NCBI RefSeq assembly: GCF_014303735.1
Contig: NZ_CP060296.1
Span: forward strand, 2,739,501-2,803,500
Source of the DNA: Variovorax sp. PAMC28562
GTDB lineage: Bacteria > Pseudomonadota > Gammaproteobacteria > Burkholderiales > Burkholderiaceae_C
DNA: 64,000 nt
Direction of reading: 5' to 3'
Below are positions 16,550 through 25,078 of the stretch, one piece after another. Both the position numbers and the translations under genes were made by a program. The notes beneath the pieces are model-generated. The model did not search any database. It had not been told where the DNA came from and was given only the letters and a program-made list of their open reading frames with translations. Position 1 is the first letter of the stretch. Every line of letters starts with the position of its first letter.

Positions 16550-17751
16550 CAGTTGGTCTTGCTCCTCATCGCGGCCGGATGGCCCTGCAGCGCGAACGAC
16601 TTGCCCGTCGGTACCAGCGTGTCGCCGTCCATGCGCAAGATGCTGATGTCCTGATCGATGAAGTTGCCGACGTAGAGGTATTTGCCGTCGGCGCTCCACA
16701 CGGCCGCCTCGGGCAGGCCGCGTACTTCGACCTCGTTGCCGCGCGTCACCTTCTTGCCGTCGATCTTGAGCAGCACGACCGAGCCGTTGCGGTTGTAGAA
16801 ATATGCGCTCTTCGATGCATTGCTGCCGCGCAGGATCACCGCCACCGCGTGCCGGCCGGTCGGGCTGATGGCAAGCCCCTCGGGGCCATCGCCGACCACC
16901 ACCTTGTCGATCACGCGCGGCGGCTGGGCTTCCATGTCGATCACGCTCACCGTGTCTATCTGGCCGTCGGACGCGCCGGAGTTGCCGTTGTCCGCAGTGA
17001 GTGCGATCTTGCCGTCAGGCGTCACGTCGACGTTGTACGGCCACAGACCGGCCGCGAGGTCGACCTTGTTGTAGCTGACCTTTTCACCCTCGACATCGAG
17101 CAACGCGATCTTGTGGCTTGGAAACTTGGCCGCCAGCGCGCGCCGGCCATCGGGCGTGAAGCGCACGTGCGCGACCGAATCGCCCATCGCGACGGTGTCG
17201 ATCAGCGTCACCTGCTTGCCCGCGATGCGCAGCACGCTCACCGAGCTGTCGGCGCGGTTGGCGACCAGTGCGAGCGTGCCGGCGCGATTGATCGTCAGCC
17301 CCGAAGGCTGCTTGCCGATGGCGAGCGTGTCGATGAGCTTGGGCGGGTTCGTCGTCAGGTCGATGACGAAGAGGCGGTTGTCGGGTACCTGCTTCTTGAC
17401 GCCGTTCTCTTCCACCACGTTGACGGAGTTGGCGATGAGCGCCAGCGTCTCGGTCGGGTTGATCGCCAGGTTGGTGGGCGGGCCGACCACGGTGTTGTCG
17501 AGTTGCAGCGAGACCAGCGACCTGGGTGCCAGCGGGTCGGTGCCGATGTCTAGCACCTGCACGGTGTCGCGGCCCGGTGCACCGAGCATTGCGACACCGG
17601 CATCGTTCCACGACTGCTTTTCGTCGTTGGCGACGAGCATGAGTTGTCGCTGCGGCGTGGTGGTGGACATGCCGGTACAGCCAGCCAGCGTCGCGAGTGC
17701 GGCCATGGTGGCGAGCGCAGCGGCCGCGCGGACCCGGGTGAGAGATGTCAT
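16549..17751 (-). CDS. YncE-like beta-propeller lipoprotein
   Basis: 400 residues. A lipoprotein signal peptide ends in the lipobox LATLAGC (Cys at residue 24). The mature part consists of repeated strands with VxVLRI, LLDVEGEKV, VIDMEAQPPRVIDKVVVGDGPEGLAISPTGRHA, the pattern of seven-bladed YncE/YVTN propellers. Such proteins sit at the cell envelope and bind DNA, metals or other proteins; the ligand here is unknown. Followed by a coupled small membrane protein. Confidence 0.83.
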   Translation of the reverse strand: MTSLTRVRAAAALATMAALATLAGCTGMSTTTPQRQLMLVANDEKQSWNDAGVAMLGAPGRDTVQVLDIGTDPLAPRSLVSLQLDNTVVGPPTNLAINPTETLALIANSVNVVEENGVKKQVPDNRLFVIDLTTNPPKLIDTLAIGKQPSGLTINRAGTLALVANRADSSVSVLRIAGKQVTLIDTVAMGDSVAHVRFTPDGRRALAAKFPSHKIALLDVEGEKVSYNKVDLAAGLWPYNVDVTPDGKIALTADNGNSGASDGQIDTVSVIDMEAQPPRVIDKVVVGDGPEGLAISPTGRHAVAVILRGSNASKSAYFYNRNGSVVLLKIDGKKVTRGNEVEVRGLPEAAVWSADGKYLYVGNFIDQDISILRMDGDTLVPTGKSFALQGHPAAMRSKTN

Positions 17752-17835
17752 GGTTTGTCTCCAATGTTTTTCGTTGATCCGGCGTCGAGCGCCGGTTGCG
17801 CATGGTAGCGAGTGCTCGTAGCAAAATCCGTCGTC

Positions 17836-18282
17836 ATGCGAATCAAATCATCGACCGTCCGCCTTGTGTTCCCGCGGCTGCTGTCCGCCTCGGCGCTCTG
17901 GCTCGCCGCTTCGGTTGCGCCGCTCGCCTGGGCGCAGCCGTTGCCTCCGTCGAGTTCTGCGGCGTCAGCCGAATTTCCACGCGCAGCCATGGGCTTTTTG
18001 AACGAAGAGCTGCCCAAGATGGAAGGCGCCGTGTCTGAGCGCGACCGCGACTATTTCGAAGACGCGATGGGTCGCATGCTCGACTTCTCGCAGCAGTGGG
18101 GCTTCAAGTCGACGGACAACCCGGCGCTCACTCGCTATGCGACATGTACCGAAGCGGTGTCGGACTTCCTGGTGGTCGGGCTGTGCCGGCTCATTCCGAA
18201 CGGCGACGTGTGCGAACCGCGGCTTGCGCCGCGCTTCGATAGCAATCTGAAGCGCTGCCGGGAACTCGCATCCGGTGGCTGA
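17836..18282 (+). CDS. Exported hypothetical protein
   Basis: 148 residues. The start MRIKSSTVRLVFPRLLSASALWLAA leads into a signal peptide with cleavage after APLAWAQ. The mature region has four cysteines (TCTEAV, GLCRLI, DVCEPRL, KRCRELA), possibly two disulfides, and is otherwise charged and helical. No family recognised. An upstream in-frame start at 17812 is possible but would lengthen the signal peptide. Divergent from the propeller gene and convergent with the TRAP operon. Confidence 0.65.
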   Translation: MRIKSSTVRLVFPRLLSASALWLAASVAPLAWAQPLPPSSSAASAEFPRAAMGFLNEELPKMEGAVSERDRDYFEDAMGRMLDFSQQWGFKSTDNPALTRYATCTEAVSDFLVVGLCRLIPNGDVCEPRLAPRFDSNLKRCRELASGG

Positions 18283-18296
18283 ACGCTACAGAAAGC

Positions 18297-20159
18297 TCAG
18301 AGGAAGCCGATCGAAATCCACGGCACCGCGGCGATGACGATCAGCGCCACCAGCAGCGCCGCAAGGTGCGGCCACACACGGTTGAAGGCCTTGTCGGGTG
18401 CCACGCGCCCGATGGCGCAGGCTGCATAGAAGCCGACGCCGAAAGGCGGCGCGAAGAGCCCCAGGCCCATCGCGAACACCACGACCATCGCGTAGTGCAC
18501 TTCGTTCACGCCGAGCGCACGCGCCGCCGGAAACAGCAGCGGCCCGAACAGCACGATGGCCGGAATTCCTTCGAGCACGCTGCCCAGAATGACGAAGGCT
18601 ACGACCGACGCCGCCATGAAGCCGGCCTTGCCGCCCGGCATGCTTTGCATGGCCTCGACCAGCTGGTGTGAAAAGCCCGATTGCGTCAGCGCCCAGGCCA
18701 TCGCGGTCGCGCAGCCGATGATGAGCAGGATCGCGCCGGACAGCGAAGCCGTTTCCACCAGCATCGGATAGACGCGCCGCCAGTCGAACTGGCGGTAGAT
18801 CAGCAGTCCGGCGAGCAGCGTGTAGACGACGCCGACGGTCGACACCTCGGTGGCCGTGGCGACGCCTTCGACCACCACCGTACGGATCACGAAAGGCAAT
18901 GCGAGGGCCGGGAGCGCGATCAGCAGTGCACGGCCGATCTGGCGCCTGCTGGCGCGCTGCACGCCGCGCATGTCCTCGCCACGCGTCTGCCACGCGACCA
19001 CCACGCAAAGGGCCAGCATGCCGACCAGCGCAGGCAACAGGCCGCCCGTGAACAGCGCGGCAATCGAAACGCCAGTCACCGACCCGATGGTGATGAGCAC
19101 GAGACTCGGCGGTATGGTCTCCGACATGGCGCCCGAGGCCGAGAGCAGCGCGATGAGGTCGCCGTCCTTGCTGCCTCTCTTCTTCATTTCTGGGAAGAGG
19201 GCCGGTGCGACCGCCGCCATGTCGGCCGCCTTGGAGCCGGAGATGCCCGAAACCAAATACATCGCGCCGAGCAACACGTATTGCAGTCCGCCGCGAACAT
19301 GCCCGAGCAGCGACGACAAAAATTCAATCATCGCGCGCGCCAGTCCGGTCATTTCGATCAGCGCGCCGAGAAAGACGAACAGTGGCACGGAGAGAAGAAT
19401 GAGCGACGACATTCCCTCGTCGATGCGCCCGGCGACGATCGACATCGGCGTGTTGGTCGCCAGCGCCAGATAGCTCACCGTGCCCGCGCCAAAGGCGAAC
19501 GCGATCGGCGTTCCCATGACCACGGCTGCGCCGACGCCGATCACGAAAAAGATCACGAGGTTCAGGTTGCCCAGTTGCCTGAACAGCGGCTTTGCGAGCC
19601 ACAGCACCAGCGCGACCACAAGCGTGGTGCCGACCACCAGCGCGACCTGCCGCCATGTGCATTTTTCGATCAGCTTGATGATCGCGATCAGCAGCATCAG
19701 CACAGCGCCGCAGGCAATGGCCGCGACGCGCATGCCGTCCGGGATTTCGAGCGCTGGCGTGACCACCGGCCACTGCTGTTCCATGTGCTCGAGCGCAGCC
19801 GGCAGGAACATGACGAGAAAGACGATGACCAGCATCAATGCCAGCGACTCTACCCACGGTCGAACCGCGGGGGACATGCGCCCGACAAAAGTGCTGAGGC
19901 GCATGTGCTCGCCGCGCCGCAGTGCTATCACCGCACCCAGCATTGCCAGCCACAGGAACAGGATCGACGCCAGTTCGTCCGACCAGGTGAGCGGCTGGTT
20001 GAACACATAGCGCGATATCACGCCAGCCAGCAGGATGATCACTTCGAGCACGACCAGCGCGGCCGCCGGAATCTCCGTCAGGAGCGCGAGCCACCGGTCC
20101 AGCCGAGGAAAGCGGCGCAGCGCGACCGGGGCCGCGCCTGCCTCGTCTTCAAGGTGCAT
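18297..20159 (-). CDS. Fused TRAP transporter permease (DctQ-DctM)
   Basis: 620 residues. Residues 1-190 form the small four-helix DctQ part (VISRYVFNQPLTWSDELASILFLWLAMLGAV is the DctQ signature). The remainder is the large DctM permease with GTPIAFAFGAG, VPLFVFLGALIEMTGLARA, SGISGSKAADMAAVAPALFPEMKKRG and SGAMSETIPPSLVLI. TRAP carriers import organic acids with a Na+ gradient using a periplasmic binding protein. The gene lies 9 bp after the binding-protein gene, completing the transporter. Confidence 0.94.
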   Translation of the reverse strand: MHLEDEAGAAPVALRRFPRLDRWLALLTEIPAAALVVLEVIILLAGVISRYVFNQPLTWSDELASILFLWLAMLGAVIALRRGEHMRLSTFVGRMSPAVRPWVESLALMLVIVFLVMFLPAALEHMEQQWPVVTPALEIPDGMRVAAIACGAVLMLLIAIIKLIEKCTWRQVALVVGTTLVVALVLWLAKPLFRQLGNLNLVIFFVIGVGAAVVMGTPIAFAFGAGTVSYLALATNTPMSIVAGRIDEGMSSLILLSVPLFVFLGALIEMTGLARAMIEFLSSLLGHVRGGLQYVLLGAMYLVSGISGSKAADMAAVAPALFPEMKKRGSKDGDLIALLSASGAMSETIPPSLVLITIGSVTGVSIAALFTGGLLPALVGMLALCVVVAWQTRGEDMRGVQRASRRQIGRALLIALPALALPFVIRTVVVEGVATATEVSTVGVVYTLLAGLLIYRQFDWRRVYPMLVETASLSGAILLIIGCATAMAWALTQSGFSHQLVEAMQSMPGGKAGFMAASVVAFVILGSVLEGIPAIVLFGPLLFPAARALGVNEVHYAMVVVFAMGLGLFAPPFGVGFYAACAIGRVAPDKAFNRVWPHLAALLVALIVIAAVPWISIGFL

Positions 20160-20168
20160 GGAACGATT

Positions 20169-21188
20169 TCAGGCGAGCTTGCCGGCGTATTTTTCGAGCT
20201 TGCCCCAGGCCTCGTCGCCGAACTTGCCCTTCCACTCCTTGTAGAAGCCGGCCTTGCTCAGCGTCGCGCGGAACGGTTCGACGTCGGGCGTGTTGAAGGT
20301 CATGCCCTTGGCCTTCAGCGTGACCTCGACGTTGTTGTTGAGCCGGCGCAGATCGTCGCGCTGTGCCACCACCTTTTCAGTGATGTGCTTGGTGATGATG
20401 GCCTGGATGTCGGCTGGCAGCGCGGCCCACTTCTTGGTATTGGACAAAATCCACTGGCCGTCCCACATGTGGTTGGTCATCGAGCAATACTTCTGCACTT
20501 CGTACAGCTTGGCGATCTCGATGATGGCCAGCGGGTTCTCCTGTCCTTCGACCACCTTGGTCTGCAGGGCGGAATAAACCTCGGCGAAGTTGATGCTGGT
20601 CGGCGATGCACCGAAAGCCTTGAACAGCGAAGTCCACAGCGGGCTCACGGGCACGCGGATCTTGAAGCCTTTCAAGTCTTCAGGCACGACGATAGGGCGC
20701 GTCGAGCTGGTGATGTCGCGGTAGCCGTTGTCCAGCGGCTTGTCGAAGACATACAGGTTGGCCTTGGTGATGGCTGCACGCACATGCGCGCCCAGGTCGC
20801 CGTCCATCGCGGCCCACACGGTGGCGTAGTCCTTGAAGGCGAAGGCCACGCCGTTGATGCCGGCCACCGGCACCAGCGTCTGCAGGATCAGGCCCGACAG
20901 CGGAAAGAAGTCGATGGCACCCGAGCGCACCTGCGAAAGCATGTCGGTGTCGCCGCCCAGTTGGTTATTGGGGAACAGCTGGATGTCGACCTTGCCGTTG
21001 GTGTCCTTGCGGATGAGCTCGAGCGCTTCTTTCACGCGCACGTTGGTCGGGTGCGTGACGGGGATGTTGCTGGCCCACTTCATCTGGAACTCGGCGGTCT
21101 GCGCGCTCGCGATGTGATGGTTGGCGGTGAGCGCAATGCCGCTGGCAGCGGCGGCTCCTTGAACGAACTTGCGGCGGGAAATGGTCAT
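20169..21188 (-). CDS. TRAP transporter substrate-binding protein (DctP)
   Basis: 339 residues. The N terminus SRRKFVQGAAAASG is a Tat-like signal, cleaved near ASAQTA. The mature part has the DctP pattern: ERxK-like DTNGKVDIQLFPNNQLGGDTDM, TSSTRPIVVPEDLKGFKIRVP with the substrate-carboxylate Arg, and GQENPLAIIEIAKLYEVQKY. The ATG at 21188 with GGAGA upstream was chosen over the in-frame ATG at 21257, which would hide the signal. It captures the substrate for the fused permease. Substrate identity is not readable; the neighbouring dehydrogenases point to a hydroxy acid. Confidence 0.93.
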   Translation of the reverse strand: MTISRRKFVQGAAAASGIALTANHHIASAQTAEFQMKWASNIPVTHPTNVRVKEALELIRKDTNGKVDIQLFPNNQLGGDTDMLSQVRSGAIDFFPLSGLILQTLVPVAGINGVAFAFKDYATVWAAMDGDLGAHVRAAITKANLYVFDKPLDNGYRDITSSTRPIVVPEDLKGFKIRVPVSPLWTSLFKAFGASPTSINFAEVYSALQTKVVEGQENPLAIIEIAKLYEVQKYCSMTNHMWDGQWILSNTKKWAALPADIQAIITKHITEKVVAQRDDLRRLNNNVEVTLKAKGMTFNTPDVEPFRATLSKAGFYKEWKGKFGDEAWGKLEKYAGKLA

Positions 21189-21253
21189 GGCTGGTCTCCT
21201 GGTTTTTTTGAGAGGTCTACGGATAACGATGGCAGTTGAAGCGGATTCGACAC

Positions 21254-22039
21254 TCAATACATCAACAAGCCTCCGTCGGCCACCAGCGTCGAGCCGGTGA
21301 CGATCGACGCTTCGGGCGAGATCAGAAACGCGATGGCGTTGGCGATCTGCTCAGGGCTCGCGATGCGCTGCTGCACGCTCATCGATTCGAGGCGCTGGCG
21401 GTTGCCGGGGATGGCGAGCGGCGCTGCGATCATCGGTGTCTCTGTCGCCCCGGGAGCGACCGTGTTCACGCTGATGCCGCGTTCGCCCAGCGCGCGTGCT
21501 GCGTTCTTTGTCAGTGCCAGCACCGCTCCTTTGGAGGCTGCATACGCTGCCGTGCCCGACAGGCCGCCGCCGCGAATGCCCGCCACGCTGGCCACCGTGC
21601 AGATGCGGCCGCCCGGCTTCATGCGCAGCGCCGCTTCGCGCATGCACAGCCAGGTGCCGATGACGTTGACGTCGTGGGCACGGCGAAAGATGTCGACCGT
21701 CAGATCCATGAACGGCGTCGTGTCGGCCGTGCCCGCGCTGGTGACAAGGCCATGGATCGTGCCGAAAGCCGCTTCGATTTCCTTGAAGGCGGAGACGATG
21801 GCGGCCTCGTCTGCAACGTCGGCGACGAAGGCACTTGCAACAGGACCGGCGTCGGATTGCGTTTCCGCGTTAACCCGATCAACGGTCGACTTCAATGTCG
21901 CGCCGTCGATGTCGATGCCCGCGACGCGCCAGCCGCGGCTGACCAACAACGCCATCGTCGCGGCGCCGATGCCGCTGGCAGCCCCGGTGACAACCGCGAC
22001 GGGGCGCGCTTCGACGGCGAATGCTGCGGCTTCAGTCAT
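21254..22039 (-). CDS. SDR family oxidoreductase
   Basis: 261 residues, a classical short-chain dehydrogenase. NAD(P)-binding VVTGAASGIGAATMA is near the N terminus, followed by GIDIDG, SAGTADT in place of NNAG, and the catalytic YAASK. The C-terminal PEASIVTGSTLVADGGLLMY is typical of FabG-like members. Start overlaps the end of the upstream dehydrogenase gene by 8 nt, so the two are made together. It probably oxidises an alcohol group of the compound imported by the TRAP system. Confidence 0.93.
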   Translation of the reverse strand: MTEAAAFAVEARPVAVVTGAASGIGAATMALLVSRGWRVAGIDIDGATLKSTVDRVNAETQSDAGPVASAFVADVADEAAIVSAFKEIEAAFGTIHGLVTSAGTADTTPFMDLTVDIFRRAHDVNVIGTWLCMREAALRMKPGGRICTVASVAGIRGGGLSGTAAYAASKGAVLALTKNAARALGERGISVNTVAPGATETPMIAAPLAIPGNRQRLESMSVQQRIASPEQIANAIAFLISPEASIVTGSTLVADGGLLMY

Positions 22040-22988
22040 GCGATGTCTCTCGTTGTTTCGCGCGGTTGAAGTCCGGGTCCATCGTCTTGATGACGGCCGC
22101 GTCGTCTTCGTCTGACAAACCGGCCGCGATCGTCGCCTTGAAGATCTGCAGCGCAGCAGCGCCCAGCGGCGTCTCGATGCCTGCGCCTGCCGCCATGTCG
22201 ACCGCGAGGCCGACGTCTTTGGTCAGGATGTGCGCCTGTGCGCGCGGCGCGTAGTCGTCGCGCAAGGCACGCGCCATGCGGTCTTCGAAAATCCACGAGG
22301 CCCCGCTCGATGCGCAGATGACGTCGAACAGTTGCTGGCGGTCGAGCCCCAGCCGATGACCCAGCGCCAGTGCCTCGGCACCCGCGGTAAGGTTGATGCC
22401 GGCGAGCATGTTGTTGACCAGCTTGGTCTTCGCGCCATCGCCGATCGTTTCGCTGATGAAAAACACCTTCGATGCGAGGTCGTTCAGTACGCGGTCGAGC
22501 CGCTTGACGATGCGCTGGTCGCCAGCCAGCATGAGGGTCATCGTGCCGTTGGCTGCCCGCACCGGGCCGCCGGAGATCGGTGCGTCGAGCGTCGCGATGC
22601 CAACCGCGGCCAGGCGGTGTCCGAACTGTGCGCTGTCGATTGGAGATATGGTGGAACAGAGCATCACGACCGGTGCGTTCCCGTTCCCGTTGCCGTTGTC
22701 GCGTTCGATGTGACTGCCGTCGCGGCTGCATTGCACGACACCGTCGACGCCGAAGAGCACCTCTTCGATCTGCTTCGCGTTGACGACGACCACGACCAGC
22801 AGGTCGGCCCACTCGGCAAGTTCGCGTGGCGATTTGCAGGTGGCGATGCCGGCAGCGGCAGCAGCATCTATCGCCGTGTCGGCAACGTCACGCGCTTGCA
22901 CTGCGTACCCTTTGCCATGCAGGTTGGTCGCCATCGCCAAGCCCATGGCACCGACACCGATGACACCGACTTTGAGTGGAGATTGCAT
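22032..22988 (-). CDS. NAD(P)-dependent beta-hydroxyacid dehydrogenase (3-hydroxyisobutyrate/threonate type)
   Basis: 318 residues. The Rossmann motif is GVIGVGAMGLAMATNL. The substrate-binding strand is DAPISGGPVRAANGTMTLML, and the catalytic lysine sits in KTKLVNNMLAG. These mark the beta-hydroxyacid dehydrogenase family (HIBADH, GarR, LtnD). An unusual short insertion ERDNGNGNGNAPVV is encoded by repeats of a GTTCCC-like hexamer. It heads the TRAP operon, so a hydroxy acid such as threonate or a related sugar acid is a reasonable substrate, by inference. Confidence 0.88.
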   Translation of the reverse strand: MQSPLKVGVIGVGAMGLAMATNLHGKGYAVQARDVADTAIDAAAAAGIATCKSPRELAEWADLLVVVVVNAKQIEEVLFGVDGVVQCSRDGSHIERDNGNGNGNAPVVMLCSTISPIDSAQFGHRLAAVGIATLDAPISGGPVRAANGTMTLMLAGDQRIVKRLDRVLNDLASKVFFISETIGDGAKTKLVNNMLAGINLTAGAEALALGHRLGLDRQQLFDVICASSGASWIFEDRMARALRDDYAPRAQAHILTKDVGLAVDMAAGAGIETPLGAAALQIFKATIAAGLSDEDDAAVIKTMDPDFNRAKQRETSHD

Positions 22989-23145
22989 ATGGCTGCCGAA
23001 GGTTCGAGGGGTCGGATATTAACCGCGTCGCCTTGCGGGTTTCCCCTCCCTTTCGGGGCCGAGCACTGCCTGTTTGTCGCCTTCGGTGGACGAGGGCCAC
23101 AAGACGCCTCCGTCGATGTTTTGGCTGCGTGCGGGCGCCGAATGG
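22989..23145 (-). other. GC-rich leader with inverted repeats before the TRAP operon
   Basis: The 157-bp gap between the GST gene and the dehydrogenase holds short self-complementary runs: CCCC/GGGG around CGAAAGGGA near 23043-23060 and a CCTC-CACCGAAGGCGAC stretch near 23080. It could be a structured 5' leader or a REP-like element. The CACCGAAGG word recalls glycine riboswitches, but the partner GGAGAG and CTCAGG words are missing, so I make no riboswitch call. Confidence 0.2.
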
Positions 23146-23832
23146 TTAGCGCGGCGGAAACTCTTCGCCCGTCGTGCCGACTGTCCAGTGCGGATAGCGG
23201 TGCATGGCATGGATAAACAGCGCGGAACCGGTCCATTCGTCGAGCCAGGCGCGAAGGCGTGGGCGAGGCTGCGAACCGAACCATGTCGGATCGACCGCTG
23301 CGAACTGCCGCACGAACGGCATGAGCGCCGCATCCGCCAGGCTCGCGTTGTCGCCCGCCAGATTGGATGCGCGAGTAAGGCGGTCTTCGAGGTGGTCAAG
23401 GAACGGCATGGTGCGATCGCGATGCGCCGAGCCATCGGCCAAGCCCTCCGCCGCGTCGTAGCGGGCCGGGTATTTGTAGCGATCGAGTTGCGCCTTGAAA
23501 TCCCCGTCGCATTCGGCAATGAGCGCGAGCGCATCGTCGAGCGTGCCGTAAGACGGCCGGAGCCACCCACCGGGGTCGTTGCGACTGAGCGTCCACAGCA
23601 TGATGTCCAGGCTCTGGTCGATCACCGTGCCGTCGTCGAGTGTCAGCACCGGCACAGTGCCTTTGGGTGAGGCGGCGAGCATATCGGCCGGCTTGTCGCG
23701 CAGCAAAATCTCGCGCAACTCGCATCGCTCACCACTTGCCAGCAGTGCGAGCCGTGCCCGCATCGCGTACGGGCAGCGGCGAAATGAATAGAGGACTGGG
23801 AGAGGTTGTGGCGAAAGGCGCGGACGGGTCAT
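23146..23832 (-). CDS. Glutathione S-transferase family protein
   Basis: 228 residues. The thioredoxin-like N-terminal domain starts with VLYSFRRCPYAMRARLAL, with CPYA at the active-site position, then KGTVPVLTLDDGTVIDQS with the cis-Pro. The all-helical C-terminal domain contains NASLADAALMPFVRQF, the GST N-capping box region. It conjugates or reduces with glutathione; gshA is nearby. Its start overlaps the upstream ferredoxin stop by 4 nt (ATGA). The ATG at 23832 was preferred over frame extension to 24078, which only mirrors the ferredoxin gene. Confidence 0.9.
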   Translation of the reverse strand: MTRPRLSPQPLPVLYSFRRCPYAMRARLALLASGERCELREILLRDKPADMLAASPKGTVPVLTLDDGTVIDQSLDIMLWTLSRNDPGGWLRPSYGTLDDALALIAECDGDFKAQLDRYKYPARYDAAEGLADGSAHRDRTMPFLDHLEDRLTRASNLAGDNASLADAALMPFVRQFAAVDPTWFGSQPRPRLRAWLDEWTGSALFIHAMHRYPHWTVGTTGEEFPPR

Positions 23833-24164
23833 GTCCCGAAGTGTGATGCGATGGTGGCTCCAAAGGCTTGGGCGTCTTCTTCGTCGCACAGCTCGGCCGC
23901 CAGCAACTTGTGCCCCGGCGCCACTGCCGTGGCCGCAATGGCTTTCTTCGGGCACAGCCCGAGGCAGGTCGACTCCACAATGCGCAGGCGCACAGGCGAC
24001 TGCACCAAGCCGCGCTTGAGCTCCTTGCGTGCCGACCTGGCTTTGAACTTCGATGGTCCGTTGCTGCGTTCTTCGCAATCGCCACAGACCAGCACGACGC
24101 CAGCGAACTTGACTTTGACGAGCAGCGAATCGTCGGGTGCGGCTGCGATGTGGGAATGGCTCAC
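23829..24164 (-). CDS. Thioredoxin-like [2Fe-2S] ferredoxin
   Basis: 111 residues using a GTG start at 24164, chosen because AAAGGACAACCC immediately precedes it. Four cysteines are placed as in thioredoxin-fold 2Fe-2S ferredoxins: VCGDCEERSNG (Cys27, Cys30) and STCLGLCPKKA (Cys67, Cys71). It carries electrons in the cytoplasm. Translationally coupled to the GST gene, suggesting a shared redox role. Confidence 0.82.
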   Translation of the reverse strand: MSHSHIAAAPDDSLLVKVKFAGVVLVCGDCEERSNGPSKFKARSARKELKRGLVQSPVRLRIVESTCLGLCPKKAIAATAVAPGHKLLAAELCDEEDAQAFGATIASHFGT

Positions 24165-24244
24165 GGGTTGTCCTTTTGAGAGACGATCATCCTCGTGATC
24201 GGCCGCGCGCGTCGTCAGCGAACCTGCCGTCCGACGGTGCCTGA

Positions 24245-24964
24245 ATGCGATATCGTCTCGCCATGTCATCCGCCCCCCCACGCCCCCCGGTCGAAATCGA
24301 GACCGCGCCCGATCCGGTCGCCACTGTCATCCTCATGCACGGACTCGGCGCCGATGGCAACGACTTCGTGTCGATCGTCAACGAGCTCGACCTGTCGGCC
24401 GTCGGTCCGGTGCGCTTCGTCTTTCCCAACGCGCCGGTCATCCCGGTCACTATCAACGGCGGCTATGCGATGCCGGCGTGGTACGACATCGCCGTGGCCG
24501 ATTTCGGATCGCGTGAAGACGAGGCCGGCTTGCGGCGGTCGCGCGTGGCCATCGAGGCGCTGATCGCGCACGAAAAATCTCGTGGCATTCCGGCCGATCG
24601 CATCGTTGTCGCCGGCTTTTCGCAAGGCTGTGCCATGGCGCTCATGACCGGCCTGCGCCACGGCGAGCGGTTGGCCGGCATCGTCGGCCTGTCTGGCTAC
24701 CTGCCGATCGCCTCGACCACTGCCGCTGAGAGACACGCCGCTAACCACGACACGCCCGTTTTCATGGGCCACGGCACGCGCGACGGTGTGGTGCCGATGG
24801 CGCGCGCCATCGAGTCCCGGAACGCACTGACCGCCCTGGGATACGGGGTCGAGTGGCACAGCTACCCGATGGAACATTCGGTCTGCATGGAGGAGATCGC
24901 CGATGTCAACGCATTCCTGCTGCGCGTGCTGCAGGACGAGGAAGACACGGGAGCCGCCCCATGA
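24245..24964 (+). CDS. Carboxylesterase/phospholipase family hydrolase
   Basis: 239 residues of the alpha/beta-hydrolase fold, close to bacterial carboxylesterase EstB and acyl-protein thioesterases. The nucleophile is in VAGFSQGCAMAL, the acid in HGTRDGVVP and the His in YPMEHSVCMEE. N-terminal VILMHGLGADGNDFV provides the oxyanion hole. The start could be 24245 or, more likely, the ATG at 24263 (MSSAPP). Stand-alone; natural ester substrate unknown. Confidence 0.9.
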   Translation: MRYRLAMSSAPPRPPVEIETAPDPVATVILMHGLGADGNDFVSIVNELDLSAVGPVRFVFPNAPVIPVTINGGYAMPAWYDIAVADFGSREDEAGLRRSRVAIEALIAHEKSRGIPADRIVVAGFSQGCAMALMTGLRHGERLAGIVGLSGYLPIASTTAAERHAANHDTPVFMGHGTRDGVVPMARAIESRNALTALGYGVEWHSYPMEHSVCMEEIADVNAFLLRVLQDEEDTGAAP

Positions 24965-25078
24965 CCCTGTTACTCGGACAAGCCACGGTCATCTCTACCT
25001 GAAACGCCATGGCCCCCAGCCAGCAGCGACGGCCTGACCGTGCTACCTTCCAGCCCCAAGATCGAGGGGCATAACTAT

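Noticed and set aside
18681..21239. An 852-codon open frame on the plus strand over the TRAP genes
   Set aside because: It is antisense to well-supported TRAP genes and is His/Arg/Gln-rich with no domain; long frames like this arise in high-G+C DNA opposite real genes.
23040..23100. Glycine riboswitch in front of the TRAP operon
   Set aside because: Only CACCGAAGG is shared; the other conserved words are missing.
22888..23100. Small ORF in the leader before the hydroxyacid dehydrogenase
   Set aside because: Arg/Lys-rich, no ribosome site and no recognisable protein; more likely the folded leader itself.
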